From Datura wrightii (lineage: Eukaryota; Streptophyta; Magnoliopsida; Solanales; Solanaceae), in the NCBI GenBank assembly GCA_035772735.1, contig JASDFA010000003.1:158651001-158715000 (forward strand): 64,000 bases of DNA, given 5' to 3'. The notes beneath the pieces were generated by a model. The model had not been told where the DNA came from and did not search any database. It saw only the letters and a program-made list of their open reading frames with translations. Made by a program: the position numbers and the translations under genes. Shown one piece after another: positions 11,972-23,463 of the stretch (the first letter of the stretch is position 1; each line of letters begins with the position of its first letter).

Positions 11972-12963
11972 TGTATAACACCTCAAAATATTTTTGGTGA
12001 TTATTTGATGTTTTTATGGTAGGTTAAGAAAAGTATGGGTTGTATATTGGTCGTAGATGACAAGGGAAATGTGTATGATCAAAAAATCAAAGAGTATGTG
12101 AAGTTCATAAGTAAGGGTCAACTTTAAATAATCATTTCTCCCAATATATAGTAAATTAGAAGCCCCACCACCTATCAAATTAAAGGTATTTGAATCTAGT
12201 TTTTAGAACATCAAATTGCTTGTCAATCGGAGTTCCGAGTAAGAAGTTATGAGCATTTTATCGAACCATTGCGAGCAGTGACGCGGGCATGACGCCCTAG
12301 CGCCTCCACCGCCCTATTTACTTAAAATCTGATTTTTCACTTGTGGAAAATATTTTCAGATAAATTTAAATAGACCAGCTTGCTAAGGATTCCATTTGTC
12401 TCTCAATTCCAGCAGCTAGGACAAAGAAAATCAAGGAGGAACATCAAGCAAAGTTCAAGAAAATCACAAGATAAGTTGAGATTACCTTGCCAAGTATGTT
12501 AGGGGCTGTTTTAGAGCTCGTTTTGGCAAGGTTTTGAAGAAGTTTTTCTGCATTTCAAAATCTATTTGGACTGCCTATATATCCATCTTTGAGTAGGTAT
12601 TGAAATCAGGAGAAAAGGTAAGGGTTTCGCCCCTTTTAAACCTCTCAAATTGAAAAGTGAAAATTTGAAAATCGACAGCTAAGTGAGCTGCTGATGGACT
12701 GTTTGTTAGCTACGTTTTGCTCGTTTTCCTTAGGATTTTTGAATTTTTATTTTGCTGGAATTATACTTCATATTGAGGGGTAGAATTACAGTAAAACTAA
12801 GGTAAAATATCCCTCTTGTTTCTCCCTCAAAAGTTAGTGAAAACTAGTTGAGAAAATGGCTAAATGTTGTTCATGTTGCCATGTGTTGTTGTTGCTATTT
12901 TGGCTGCCTCTAGTTAGTTATTTTGGCTGCATTTTTTGCTATAGTTTAAACTTGTCTTTGGCC

Positions 12964-12970
12964 TATAAAA
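12964..12970 (+). promoter_or_regulatory. TATA box in LTR E
   Basis: TATAAAA sits about 990 bp inside the presumed LTR, a plausible U3 promoter position. The call is motif-based only. Confidence 0.45.
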
Positions 12971-13850
12971 CCACTGGATTAAGGAGGTTGAAGACTGATC
13001 ATTGAGACAGGAAATCGGCTAGAGAAAAGTTCATCGGAGAAAGGTATGTAAGGCGCCCCGTCTATCGTTCTTTTAAGCACGATTTGTGTGTTGTGAATCG
13101 AATGAGATAGAAACTTATTTAAAAGTATTGAGGCAGTATGTTAAGCTTCATTTAAGATTTAAAGTTCCATGTTTTATTGAGGATAAATGTTAAGATTATG
13201 CCTAGCCGAAGTGAGATATATAAAGTGTGATATTGTATTGATTGTTGTTGTAGTTGTACATTGAGTTGGAGACCCCTCAGTGTGGGCATTGTTAGATGAT
13301 CCATACTGTATGTCATGTGTATATATATGTGACGTTAAATGTGTTTAAAGGTCTTGTTGCTAACTGAAATTGGTGAAAGAGCCAAGATGAGGACGTGTAA
13401 ACGATTTTAAACCACGTAAAGACGTCACAAGCTATTGAGGGTAAACGAGCTTATCGAATTAGGATTACCTGGTTATGGTTGTCCTTTATCTTATATGTAT
13501 GTTATGAAATATGTCAGGCCAATGGGAGATTTCATAATTCCTTTCCCTTAAGCTGAACGACAAGCTAGCGAGTTTCTGAGCTCTAATGTCCCTTGAACAC
13601 GATCTATAGATTTTGTTGAAACTCTTAGGTCATCCGTAGTTGCTTATGATTTATACAAGTTTTTAATACATGCATTTAAGTTCTAACTTTTAGTTTTACA
13701 TGTTATATGTACTCAGATCCAGTTATGCATTACGAAGGAGGCCTATGCAGGCCACATGTTTAGAATTCGTCATTTCTATGTTGTACGTATTGAGCTGGCC
13801 AGTATAATCCATATCGGCTCCATTTATGATTTTCTCTAAGATTTATTAAT

Positions 13851-13990
13851 TTTACCCCGGTGTGGTACACCGGCTGGAGTTCTTGTTATTTTACCCCGGT
13901 GTGGTACACCGGCTAGACGGATTTTACCCCGGTATGATACACCGGCTGGAGGCTTTTTATTTTTACCCCGATGTGGTACACTGGCTGGAT
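13851..13990 (+). repeat. Four tandem hairpin-forming units in LTR E
   Basis: Four imperfect units, each with TTTTACCCCGGTGTGGTACA then CCGGCTGGA, start at about 13,851, 13,890, 13,922 and 13,961. The core CCGGTGTGGTACACCGG is an inverted repeat (7-bp stem, 3-base loop). It is exact in units 1 and 2; unit 3 has compensating-looking changes and unit 4 is degraded. Confidence 0.85.
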
Positions 13991-14843
13991 GAATTGTATA
14001 TAGATTTTATGGTCGGCTGTCTACTGGTCTTTCATTTATAGTCTTTGTTGTGCATTAGATGGTTGCATTTACACTTCAATAATGAGTTATTGTCAGGTTT
14101 CTGTTTTCAAGATTCCGGGTTGTTACTACTCCTTATTTCTGGCCTAATTATCATTTTTATCTTACATGTTTACAGTTTTCAGCATTACATACCAGTACAT
14201 TTTATTCGCACTGACGTCCCTTCATCTTGGGACCCTTCCTGCAATCGTTCTGTAGGTACAGGCCAAAGCTCAGATCATCAGACGTTGTAGGAGCCAGATT
14301 TCAGCAAAATAGTGGTATGCTCCTCTCTTCCAGGAGCCATGTCCTAGTTTGGACTATTTTCAGTTTTGTGTACAGCATGGGAAGGCCAGGGCCCTGTCCC
14401 CTGCATTTCAGTTTGTTTACTCTGTAGAGGCTAATGTGGACTAGTTTGTATAGTAGTGTGGGTTGTGTAGTCTTATTGGTTTTTCATTGCTTTGCTTAGC
14501 TTTATTGTAGCCTTGTCGGCTTTCCAGGTTGCATATTTATAATTGTCAAGGCATTATTGGCCCAATATTTATCTTGGTTGGTTGTGACAGGTGGCTTGGT
14601 CAGCCTTAGTGTTACATTTATAGATGCAATATAGCTGGCTTCTCGATCGACCATGAATCGAGTGCCAGTTGCGCCCTACCCTAGTTCAGGGGCGTGATAA
14701 GATACTTGTATTGGATTTTTTCTGCCTTTTAGGTTTTCGATAGTTCATAATACAGAGGGAACTCTGCTGAAATCTCGTCAGCAATAGTTAAAAATAGTTA
14801 ATCCCTTTAAGCCTAAGAATGAAATTCGAGGACGAATGTTCCT

Positions 14844-14855
14844 AAAGGGGGAGGA
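14844..14855 (+). other. Polypurine tract of element C
   Basis: AAAGGGGGAGGA lies directly before the TGTTATACCCC start of the 3' LTR. It matches the tract of element A (769-780, minus strand). Confidence 0.88.
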
Positions 14856-17479
14856 TGTTATACCCCGTAGAATGTTATCGATTAGTAGGCGTATGTGTGG
14901 GCTATGATGAGTAAAGAAAGATTGTTGCGTGTGGAAAAAGCCTCGGAAGTAGGGTTAGACAGGACCAACGCGCACAGGGCCAGCACGACACGCCAGCTAG
15001 CAGCGCACTGACCAGCGGGGCGCGCTAGGCTTGCTGCCTCAATAGGAGGCGCGACGCTCCAGGCTTGCTGCCTCAATGGGAGGCGCGGCACGGGGGTCCT
15101 TGTGGCAAGTTGAGTAGCACGAGGCATATCCCAACCACCGCCCTAAAGTGTATATATATGTTCCTCTCTTTCATGTAATCATTTCCAATAAAATGAACCA
15201 TGGCCAAAGAGAAAGGAGAACATAAAATCAATCATTTTTCGTCCAATTATGCTACTAAACGCTATCCAAACTCAAATTAACTTTAGGTATTGAATTCTAA
15301 ACCTGCAGGGAGCATTACTACGGAGTTATTTTCTCGAAATACGCCCCTCAAATCAGAACTCCACTAAGTAGATGTTATCAGAATTGCTCCAAATTGATTC
15401 CTATACGGGCAAAGGCTTCAAGTAAGCATTTCTCCCTTCTAAACCCTTAGATAGGAAGGCTATGTTTAGAGTCAGCAACCTAGGGTTATCTAGTGAACCG
15501 AGAGACAGTCTGCCACCTAATTAGCTATTACCAGTGATTGTTAGTCCTAGTTAACTTAGCATTTATCATATAGGATGCCCAGGAAGCCAGCCCCTTCATC
15601 CAGGTCAAATAGACCCGTGGGTACCCTGAGGAAGGGGACCTTATCAGCAGTTAGAGGCCGGGCCAGTGCCCAACCGATTCTTATAGGATACTCACGTACA
15701 GATTACCGGGAGTGGCTAAGTCTATATAAACTTGTCTATAAGGTTAGAAATCGCCTAGAAAAGTAATATAAGTTCCGGGTAGACCAAGATGAGGTTTAAG
15801 GGACTAGTACCACATTAGTACAGTACTACCCATAGACTAAGAATATTGGTAAGCTTCCTGTGGAGGATTAGGGGTCGATCTCTCAATAGCATATTCGGTC
15901 AGTACCGGCCCTATAGATGCTCTAAGTAGAGGAACTAAGTAGTTAGTCATTCGCAACCCTGCAGTTGTTTATGAGTTATAGTTGTCCGGGCAAGACATCC
16001 AGAGTTATGTGAGACCACTCCAGATCTCGCCCTATCCTGTCAAGACCATTAGAGATCATGATCACTTCCAGGATCTTCTGATTAGACACAGGTGCACGGT
16101 GTGCCTACTAGCAACCTTACAGACTATCTTAGGGGGCGAGCAGCAGTGGCGTTAGGCCTAGAAGGCCAGTTACGCCTACTGAGTAGCTAGATTGAGATTT
16201 CAGTACAACACCTTGGTTGGGGTTGCCCTCATTTAGGAGACTTCTGTGACCAACCCCAGGGTTACTAGCTGTGTCGACGCCTGCCAGGGGTGAGATGACG
16301 TCGCTCCAAGGAGCGGTATGCCGTGAGCGAGGGACGAAGACGGGGTCCCCGGTCCTCATACTGTCCATTCCCTTGTTGAACTATAATATGTCATATCGGC
16401 ACCATACCCCTTGTCGAGCCTGGTGCCCTGAGTGCAAATATCAGGAGTCCACGGACTTAGACACAGCTACAGTTCAGGGGCCGAGCGGGCTTAGTTGCAG
16501 AGCCAAGGGATAGGTAGGTTCGCTATAGCACCAGTAGAGTCATAGAAACCTGGTTAGTGGTATATAGATTGAGGTGTACTTTCCAAGGCTTATGGGGGTC
16601 CTGGTAGGTTATTTTTGGTGTTGCTTATACCTTCCAGGCTTATGGGGGCCATGTTAGGTTCTTGTTTGCATCTTTTTCTGCTAGATATAGCTTACAAATA
16701 CAAGATTGTACAATCCTAGTTTATATACGTGTAATGTTTCATTAGATGCAGGTTGTGAATAAGCAAGCTTCTAGGTTACCTTCTTCCCCTTCCTTCTACT
16801 TACTTTCAATCTTTTACAGCTCTCATTCAGCTTATCTACTGTCTTACATATTTGGTATATATTGTACTGACGCTCGACTATGAGGTGCTGCATTACTTAC
16901 CTGCAGGTTTAAACGGACCGAGTTCAGAATCTTCAGTAGCAGTTATTCAGTAAATTGGTCAGCTCCTTTCATTCGAGGTTGCTAGGTTGTATAAGATTAT
17001 AATATTTTATTTTTACAGTTTATGGGTAGGTCGAAGCCCTGTCTCGATCATTATTTCACTCCTAGAGAATTGCAAATTATTTCAGATTTCCTGTGGTTAG
17101 TTGTTGTCGGCCGTGTGGGGCCCATATATGCTTTATTTTGTTATCTGTGTGGGGTCTTGTTTAGCTGTTAGTTAGTGGCCTTGTCGGCTATAGCTTGGTT
17201 TAGTGTTGGATTTACCTTACCGTTATAACTAGGCATCATGGTGGTCTTATCGGCCCGCATAGGATTCCCTATTACTACCGGTTCCTGATTGGCTATTTTC
17301 ATTTACAAGTGGCTATAAGGCCTTGTCGGTCTGGGGCTATGTGTAGAACCGAGATATAGCCCGTTGTTTTCTTGATTTAAGGATTAGTCATGCACCAGAG
17401 GTGCATAAGCTCAGTCAGGCCAATTCAGACCCTAGTAGGGTACCAGGTGTCAGTCATGCCCCCCAAGGTGCGTGTGACA
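14856..17479 (+). repeat. 3' LTR of element C (internally deleted)
   Basis: It starts TGTTATACCCC and ends GTGTGACA. It is collinear with 6,110-9,411 except for a loss of about 704 bp at 15,450/15,451 and a short tandem duplication of the AGGCTTGCTGCCTCAAT segment at about 15,025-15,080, which the 5' LTR has once. Many point differences from the 5' LTR indicate an old insertion. Confidence 0.9.
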
Positions 17480-18602
17480 ATAAATCATGATGGGTTTGTG
17501 AATATCAACAATTAAAGTAAAGATCGTAACTCGATTTACCATAGATCATACATAATTAGGCTTAATTTAGTAGAAATCGAAATCAATAATTTTCAAAATA
17601 GTTGTAGAATCTTATCATAATTTGGAAAATATAATAAAAATCACAAGAGAAAATAATCCATTAATAGATCATTAAAATTCCACAAGATGTAAGTCAAAAT
17701 CCCATAAGATTTTTGATTAAAATTTCATGAATTAGGAGATATTGGGCATGGGTGTAAATGAAAAAACCCATTCATAACCCTACATACCTGGAAGGAATCA
17801 AATTTTAACATTCTATGGAAGCCCAAGGGAAAATTGATGAAGAAGAGCTTGAAAACTAGCTTGATCACCTTTAAATTTTTCTTAACTTTGCGTGCATGAG
17901 AATGAATAGGTTAGAGGGCTTAACCTATTTTAATAAAATAAGAAAATAACATAAAATAATGTAGTTTAGGACCTTAGAGTGTAGGAATATCGAAAATACC
18001 CTGAAAAATCTGCACTGGACGATCTAACGGATGTACCAACAAGTCATTGGAGGATACCACGACTCGTTGTATCGATCCGTTACATACATTGCCAAATCCT
18101 TGATGTTAGTTTCAACCCACGACTCAACAGGATGAGTCGTCCTTTCATCTAACAGGCCGTTGATTCGATTGTTATTTCCCCCCTGAAGATCCTATACTTC
18201 TTCTCACAACGAGCCTCACCACGACTCGTTGTTCCCTCCAACGAGTCATGATTTCCTTATGTTAGGTCCACCGGTAATTTTGACAACCTCTTACAACGAC
18301 TCTTGACCACGACTCATTACATCTCACGACGGGTCGTGGGATAACCGGTTACATCCCCGAATGTTGAAGTCCAGGACCCAGCACGGTTACAAATGATGAC
18401 TTGTTGTTCCTAACAATGATTCGTTATATCAGTCGTTATTTCCACTGTCACCAAACCTACACTTCCCATGATTGGATCCAACGGGTCGTTGGTTGGACCA
18501 ACGATCCGTTAGGTCATCCGTCTTGCAATGTTTTTCTCAATTTTCAGTGCATTTTCTTTTTTTTATCCCGGGTTTAATCTTAGGCACTTTCGGGGTATTA
18601 CA
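17480..18602 (-). repeat. Inner half of the 3' LTR of element B
   Basis: It begins with the right target duplication ATAAA (17,480-17,484), continues TCATGATGGG and is collinear with 24,829-25,948. It ends GGGGTATTACA at 18,602. The 18,030-18,510 part is rich in ACGACTCGTTG-like words, as in the other LTR. Confidence 0.9.
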
Positions 18603-18849
18603 ATATCTCCTTCCTGGGAACATTCATCCTCGAATTTTGGAAACATACAGAAAACAGAGACATGCAATCATTATACCTAAATACTAATCATTTAAACCAA
18701 AAACTAATGAAATGACTATCTTCAAATCAAACCACATAGCTGAACTGATTTCATGATTCACATACACATCCATATACATAAAAGAAACTTGAACACATGA
18801 ATGGAACATGGAAACTAAATAGAGTTATAGGGCAAAACTGATACCTCAA

Positions 18850-19290
18850 GTTGGAACAGAGTCGATAGAGAATAAATGTGGATATCTAGTCATCATATCC
18901 GCTTCGGCTTCCCACGTAGCTCCTTCAACACGCTGATTTCTCCATAACACTTTAACTGAAGCTACTTCTTTGTTTCTTTGCCTTCAAACCTGACGATCCA
19001 ATATTTCCACCGGAACCTCCTTATAGCTAAGGCTGTCCTTCACACCAACACTGTCTACTGAGACAACTAGGGCTGAATCACCCAAACACTTTTTCAATAG
19101 CGATACATGAAACACAAGATGCACGATAGATAACTATGAGGGCAACTCCAATTCATACGCCACCTTGCCAACTCTCCTCACAATCTGGTAGGGGCCAACA
19201 TAGCGGGGACTAGGTTTTTCTTTCTTTCCAAACCGCATTACTCCCTTCATGGGAGATATCTTCAGAAACACCCAATAATCCACCTCGAAC
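18850..19290 (-). pseudogene. Integrase C-terminal module, element B pol
   Basis: The minus-strand reading gives FGKKEKPSPRYVGPYQIVRR, VGKVAYELELPS, VFHVSLLKK and a terminal ATWEAEADMMTRYPHLF. This is the GPY/F module and the tail of a gypsy integrase. In-frame stops occur. It ends near 18,850, leaving about 250 bp of 3' untranslated sequence before the LTR. Confidence 0.8.
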
Positions 19291-19613
19291 TATAATTCTC
19301 TTCTTCTCACATTGGCATAGGACTTTTGGCAACTCTGAGTGGTTTTTAGCCTATCTCTTATCAATTGAACCTTCTTTATAGCCTCATGAACCGAATTTGG
19401 CCCTGTCATGACTGCCTCACCAATCTCAAACCATCTGATGGGTGATCTACATCTCCACCCATAGAGATCTTCGAATGGTGCCATCTGAATGCTTGAGTGA
19501 TAGTTGTTATTGTAAGCGAACTCGATCAGGGGCAAGTGGTCATCCCAACTACCTTTGAAGTCCATCACGCATGCTCTCAACATATCTTCAAGAGTCTGAA
19601 TTGTCTGCTCCAC
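19290..19613 (-). pseudogene. Integrase core C-terminal part, element B pol
   Basis: The 107-codon open fragment reads EQTIQTLEDMLRACVMDF, WDDHLPLIEFAYNNNYHSS and PFEDLYGWRCRSPI. It holds the catalytic Glu region (QAERTIQ in relatives) of the integrase core. It is out of frame with the preceding fragment at 19,753-20,604. Confidence 0.87.
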
Positions 19614-19752
19614 CTGACCATCCGTTTGTGGGTGAAATGTTATGCTAGCTTAACCTGGGTACCCAGCCCTTTTTGGAATGACCTCCAAAACTAAGAGGTA
19701 GATTGAGTACCTATGTATGAAATGATAGATAGGGGCACTCCATGCAGTCAAA

Positions 19753-20604
19753 CTAACTCCGGATATATAGTTTGGCATAATCCTCCACCGAATCCGTGGT
19801 TTTGACTGGTAGAAAATAAGCAGCGTTGGTCAACCTATCTACCACCACCCAAATGGAGTCATATTGTCGACGAGTATGAGGTAATCCCATTATGAAATCC
19901 ATGTTAATTTCTTCCCACTTCCAAGTAGGAATGCTGATATCCTGAAGTACACCTCCCATCCTTTGATGCTCAACCTTTACTTGTTGACAGTTCAGGCACT
20001 TGGCTACTAATTCTGCAATATCCTTCTTCATGCCATTCCACCAATAGATTTTTTGTAAGTCAGGGTATATCTTGCTGGCACTTGGATGGATAGAATACCT
20101 CGATCCATGATCCTCATGCAACATCCATCTCCTCAAATCATCAACATCTGGAACGCATAGGTGACCCTGGTACCGGATCACACCATCTCCCCCTTGGGAG
20201 AAGACCTCTACCTTCTGACTTTGAACAACTTCCTTCAACTTGACCAAAATAGTATCCTCATCTTGTCTAGCTTTCACATTAGTCACCAAGGAAGATTCTG
20301 ATCTGTTCAAGACAATAACATCGCCATTGATCGAGTCGACCAAGATAACTCCCAACCTTGCCAGTCGATGTACATCTTTCACTAGCTCCTTCTTCCCCTC
20401 ATCCAAATTGGACACACTCTCCATAGAGAGTGTACTGAGTGCATCTGCGACCATATTAGCCTTACCCGGATGGTAAAGGATACTCATATCATAGTCCTTG
20501 AGTAGCTCCAACCACCTCCTTTGATGTAGATTGAGATCTTTCTGCGTGAACACATATTGTAAGCTCTTGTCGTCCGTAAACAAATCCACATGGACCCCAT
20601 ACAA
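19753..20604 (-). pseudogene. RNase H tail, integrase zinc domain and core start, element B pol
   Basis: This is the longest open piece of B (283 codons). It begins in the RNase H end (VHVDLFTDDKSLQYVFTQKD), then NLHQRRWLELLKDYDM and the linker. The H2C2 zinc domain follows (HEDHGSRYSIHP and CLNCQQVKVEHQ), then the core start (INMDFIMGLPHTRRQYDSIW and VVVDRLTNAAYFLPV) with the first catalytic Asp. It breaks after YAKLYIRS. The second Asp region just downstream (about 19,700) reads ISYIGTQ instead of the expected Asp-Arg-Gly, so the enzyme is dead. Confidence 0.9.
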
Positions 20605-20610
20605 ATATTG

Positions 20611-20988
20611 TCACCATATCTTCAATGCTAATACCACCGCAGTCAATTCAAGATCATAGGTCAGGTAATTCTTCTCATGAACCTTCAACTGTGTAGAGGC
20701 ATAGACTATGACCTTCCCGTGCTGCATCAATATGCACCCAAGTACGATTCTCCAAGCATCACAATACACCACGAAACCATCAGTACCCTCGGATAGGGTC
20801 AACACTGGTGTTGTAGTAAGTCGAGTCTTCAACTCTTGGAAGCTCTTCTCACAAGCCCCCAACCATTGGAACTTCACTTTCTTCTGGGTCAATTTGGTCA
20901 AAGGTGTCGCAATAGATGAGAAACCTTCAATAAACCTCCGATAATAGCTAGCTAAACCCAAGAAACTCCGAATGTATGAAGGATTCAC
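20611..20988 (-). pseudogene. RT connection and RNase H, element B pol
   Basis: Contains IRSFLGLASYYRRFIEGFSS, TPLTKLTQKKVKFQW, then CEKSFQELKTRLTTTPVLTL, VVYCDAWRIVLGCILMQHGK and HEKNYLTYDLELTAVVLALK. This is the tether and RNase H of a gypsy polymerase. A stop lies between this piece and the next piece at 20,604, otherwise the order is normal. Confidence 0.9.
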
Positions 20989-21660
20989 CAGTCTATGCCA
21001 ATTCTTTATCGCTTCTATATTTTAAGAATCCACCCTTATACACTCACCTATTACCACATGTCCAAAAGATGCTACGGAGTTCAACCAAAACTCATACTTG
21101 CTGAATTTCACGTATAATTGATGATCCTTGAGAGTCTGAAGCACTATTCTCAAATGAGCGGCAGGCTCCTCCTCGCTTCAAGAGTATATCAAGATCTCAT
21201 CGATGAACACAATCATGAACATATCCAAATATGGTTTGAAAATCCTGTTCATCAGGTCCATAAAAGCTGCAGGAGCATTCGTTAGTCCAAAAGACATGGA
21301 TACAAACTCATAATGACCATACCGCGTCCTGAAGGCTTTCTTCGGGATATCCCGGACTCTGAGCTGATGATACCCTGATCTGAGATCTATCTTTGAGAAA
21401 CATTTGGCACCCTGAAGTTGGTCAAATAAATCATTAATACTGGGTAGAGGGTACCTATTCTTTATGGCGACTTTGTTCTATTGTTGATAGTCAATGCACA
21501 TCCGAAGGGAACCATCCTTCTTTCGGAGAAATAAAACTGGTGCACCCCATAGAGACTTGCTCGGTCTAATGAAACCCTTATCTAATTGGTCCTTCAACTA
21601 ATCCTTCAACTCTTTTAGCTCATTTGGAGCCATCCTGTAAGGAGGGATAGATATAGGCTG
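20989..21660 (-). pseudogene. Reverse transcriptase core, element B pol (stops, FIDE active site)
   Basis: The minus strand gives, in order, KDGSLRMCIDYQQ, PLPSINDLFDQLQGAKCFSK, IDLRSGYHQLRV, SMSFGLTNAPAAFMDLMN and MIVFIDEILIYS. The catalytic FIDD is FIDE here, and in-frame stops interrupt CIDYQQ, the segment after LIYS and others. The domain order matches element A. It cannot encode an active RT. Confidence 0.87.
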
Positions 21661-21816
21661 CGTGTCAGGCAGGAGGTCAATACCAAAATCAACTTTCCTC
21701 TCGCAAGGAACAGCTGGTAAATCATCAAGGAACACTTCTGGGTACTGATTGGATAGTCGGGGTCTCAGACTCAACATCCTTAACCCTAATTAGATGATAC
21801 ATACAACCCTTGGAGA

Positions 21817-22239
21817 TCATCTTTCTGCCTTAAGATATGAAATGAAACGACCTACAAGCACGACTGAACTACCCTTCCGCTCCAAGATTGACTCACCCAG
21901 AAAACGGAACTCCACTGCACAGGTTCTACAATTAACAATAGCATAACACGCATGCAACCAATCCATGCCAAAAATAATATCAAAGTCAGTTATGGCTAGC
22001 TCTATAAAGTCTGCGAAGGTGACTTTTTGCAATATAGTGATCGGGCATTTTCTATACACCCGCGTAGCTACCACCGAATCACCAACAGGAGTAGAAATTG
22101 AAAATGGTGCTGATAGAGTATCGGGACTAACTCCAAAGCTACTAGCAATATAAGATGTCACAAAAGACAAGGTAGCCCCTGGATCTAACAAAGCATAAAT
22201 ATCAATATGCAAAAACTCGCAACATACCAGTGACCACAT
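21817..22239 (-). pseudogene. Aspartic protease domain, element B
   Basis: The 140-codon fragment has the gypsy protease pattern: IYALLDPGATLSFVTSYIAS, STPVGDSVVATRVYRKCPI, and FIELAITDFDIIFGMDWLHA. The active-site triplet is Asp-Pro-Gly. It lies between the zinc knuckle (22,407-22,448) and RT, as expected. The frame is open at this point but broken on both sides. Confidence 0.86.
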
Positions 22240-22299
22240 TCGGGGAGACCTCCTGCTCCTGGCGGGATGCTAAAGAATAGAATCTGTTCTGGCGCTAAC

Positions 22300-23463
22300 G
22301 GCCGGCTGAACTAGTTGAGGCACCCTACTGATGGGGATGTGCTGCTGGACTGGCTGAACTAGCGGCTGGCATGCAAGCTTCAACACCCCCCTGATCTAGT
22401 TGAAGGGCAATCCCTGAGTCTATGTTCGGGTTTGCCACACCCGAAACAAGAATCTAAGCCAACTAGGCACCTCTCTGAGTCATTCTTGCCGCACCTCGCA
22501 CAAGCTGGGAAGGTGCGCTCTATCTGCATGTTACCCTGGCCTCTCAAATTTGTAGCCCTACTCCTCCAATCCCCTCATGATCTAGATGGCATACTGCGGA
22601 TGATGGTGTTGGAGCAAAAGACCTTTGATGAGACTGCTAGCGCTATCCACCTCCCGATCTAGCCTGAGAAGTTTGTCTATCCTGGCCATCTTGGCCTCCC
22701 GCTGCCTCCGATATACTAACTCCATCTACTGGGCATGCAACACTATACAGGGAAAATTTATATCCCGATGTAGCATGGAGATCCTACAATCCTTATCTAG
22801 GTAGTCCGCCACTCCATGCACAAATCAGCTCACTCTAGCCCTCTGTCCTTCCACTAACTTTGGTGCATACTTGGATAAATGGGTGAACTCTAAAGCGTAC
22901 CCCTGAACTGATATATCTCCCTTCTTCAAATTTACAAAATTGTCCACCTTTAGTTCCCTCATCGCACGAGGGAAGAACCGATCCATAAATATCGCGTGAA
23001 TCTCTTCCCAACCTATAGGGCCTGCCCCCACTTCCCTAGTATCTCTCCATTGCTTGAACCATATATGTTCCACCCCTTTCAGCTGATAGAAGGCCAAACC
23101 AACACACTCCCCATTTGTCACCCCCATGACCTGGGTGATCTTTAGAATCTCATCGATAAATTCATGCAGGTCCTCATCTACCGTGGACCCAAGGAACTAC
23201 GGCGGGTTCATCCTCAAGAAATCTCTAATTTGAGCCGCTGCCACATTACCATTTTATGGAATGTGCGCAACAACCTACTGATTGACCTGAGCGGTCAAGG
23301 CCTGCGCAAACATCTGGACAGCTGCCCGAAACTCATCCTGGGCAACTGGCTCTGGTTCCTGGAGCTCCTGAACTGGTGGGGCTTGCTGATGCCCATGTCC
23401 ATTGCTATCCTCGTGGCCTTCACCATTTCCATTTCTCCTACCATTCATTCTTCTAGGAACCAT
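22300..23463 (-). pseudogene. gag of element B
   Basis: A gag start is readable at 23,463 (MVPRRMNGRRNGNGEGHED), with a Gln/Pro-rich stretch. The capsid-like retrotransposon gag domain follows at 22,825-23,127 (AFYQLKGVEHIWFKQW, IFMDRFFPRAMRE, LKKGDISVQGYALEFTHLSK). A C-X2-C-X4-H-X4-C knuckle (CFGCGKPEHRLRDC) lies at about 22,407-22,448. The pieces are in different frames, so gag is broken. It would coat element RNA in cytoplasmic particles if intact. Confidence 0.85.

Larger units (their letters stand above)
11972..14699 (+). repeat. Probable solo LTR E nested in element C
   Basis: It begins TGTATAACACC and ends GGGGCGTGATA, the outline of a gypsy LTR. It lies between two pieces of the 3' untranslated region of C that are contiguous in element A (A reads through about 950-860 on the minus strand). 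Flanks are GAGA-T on the left and AGAT on the right, an imperfect target duplication. A TATA box (TATAAAA, 12,964-12,970) and four tandem hairpin units (13,851-13,990) lie inside. There is no coding frame. The ends are approximate. Confidence 0.65.
6110..17479 (+). mobile_element. LTR retrotransposon C (plus strand) nested in the LTR of B
   Basis: C consists of a 5' LTR 6,110-9,411 (3,302 bp), primer site 9,416-9,428, internal region 9,412-14,855, polypurine tract 14,844-14,855 and 3' LTR 14,856-17,479 (2,624 bp). It is flanked by a perfect 5-bp duplication ATAAA (6,105-6,109 and 17,480-17,484), and the intact LTR of B has a single ATAAA at the same place. Its LTR family is that of element A and the solo LTR at 59,840-63,133. 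It has no long coding frame: only decayed pol traces and an apparent nested solo LTR occur inside. Confidence 0.92.

Noticed and set aside
13851..13990. CRISPR-like array of regularly spaced repeats
   Set aside because: There are only four units, spacers of 2-11 bp, plant retrotransposon context and no cas genes; it is a minisatellite of hairpins.
22432..22662. Plus-strand frame across the gag/protease region of B
   Set aside because: It is antisense to the recognisable zinc-knuckle and linker coding on the minus strand.
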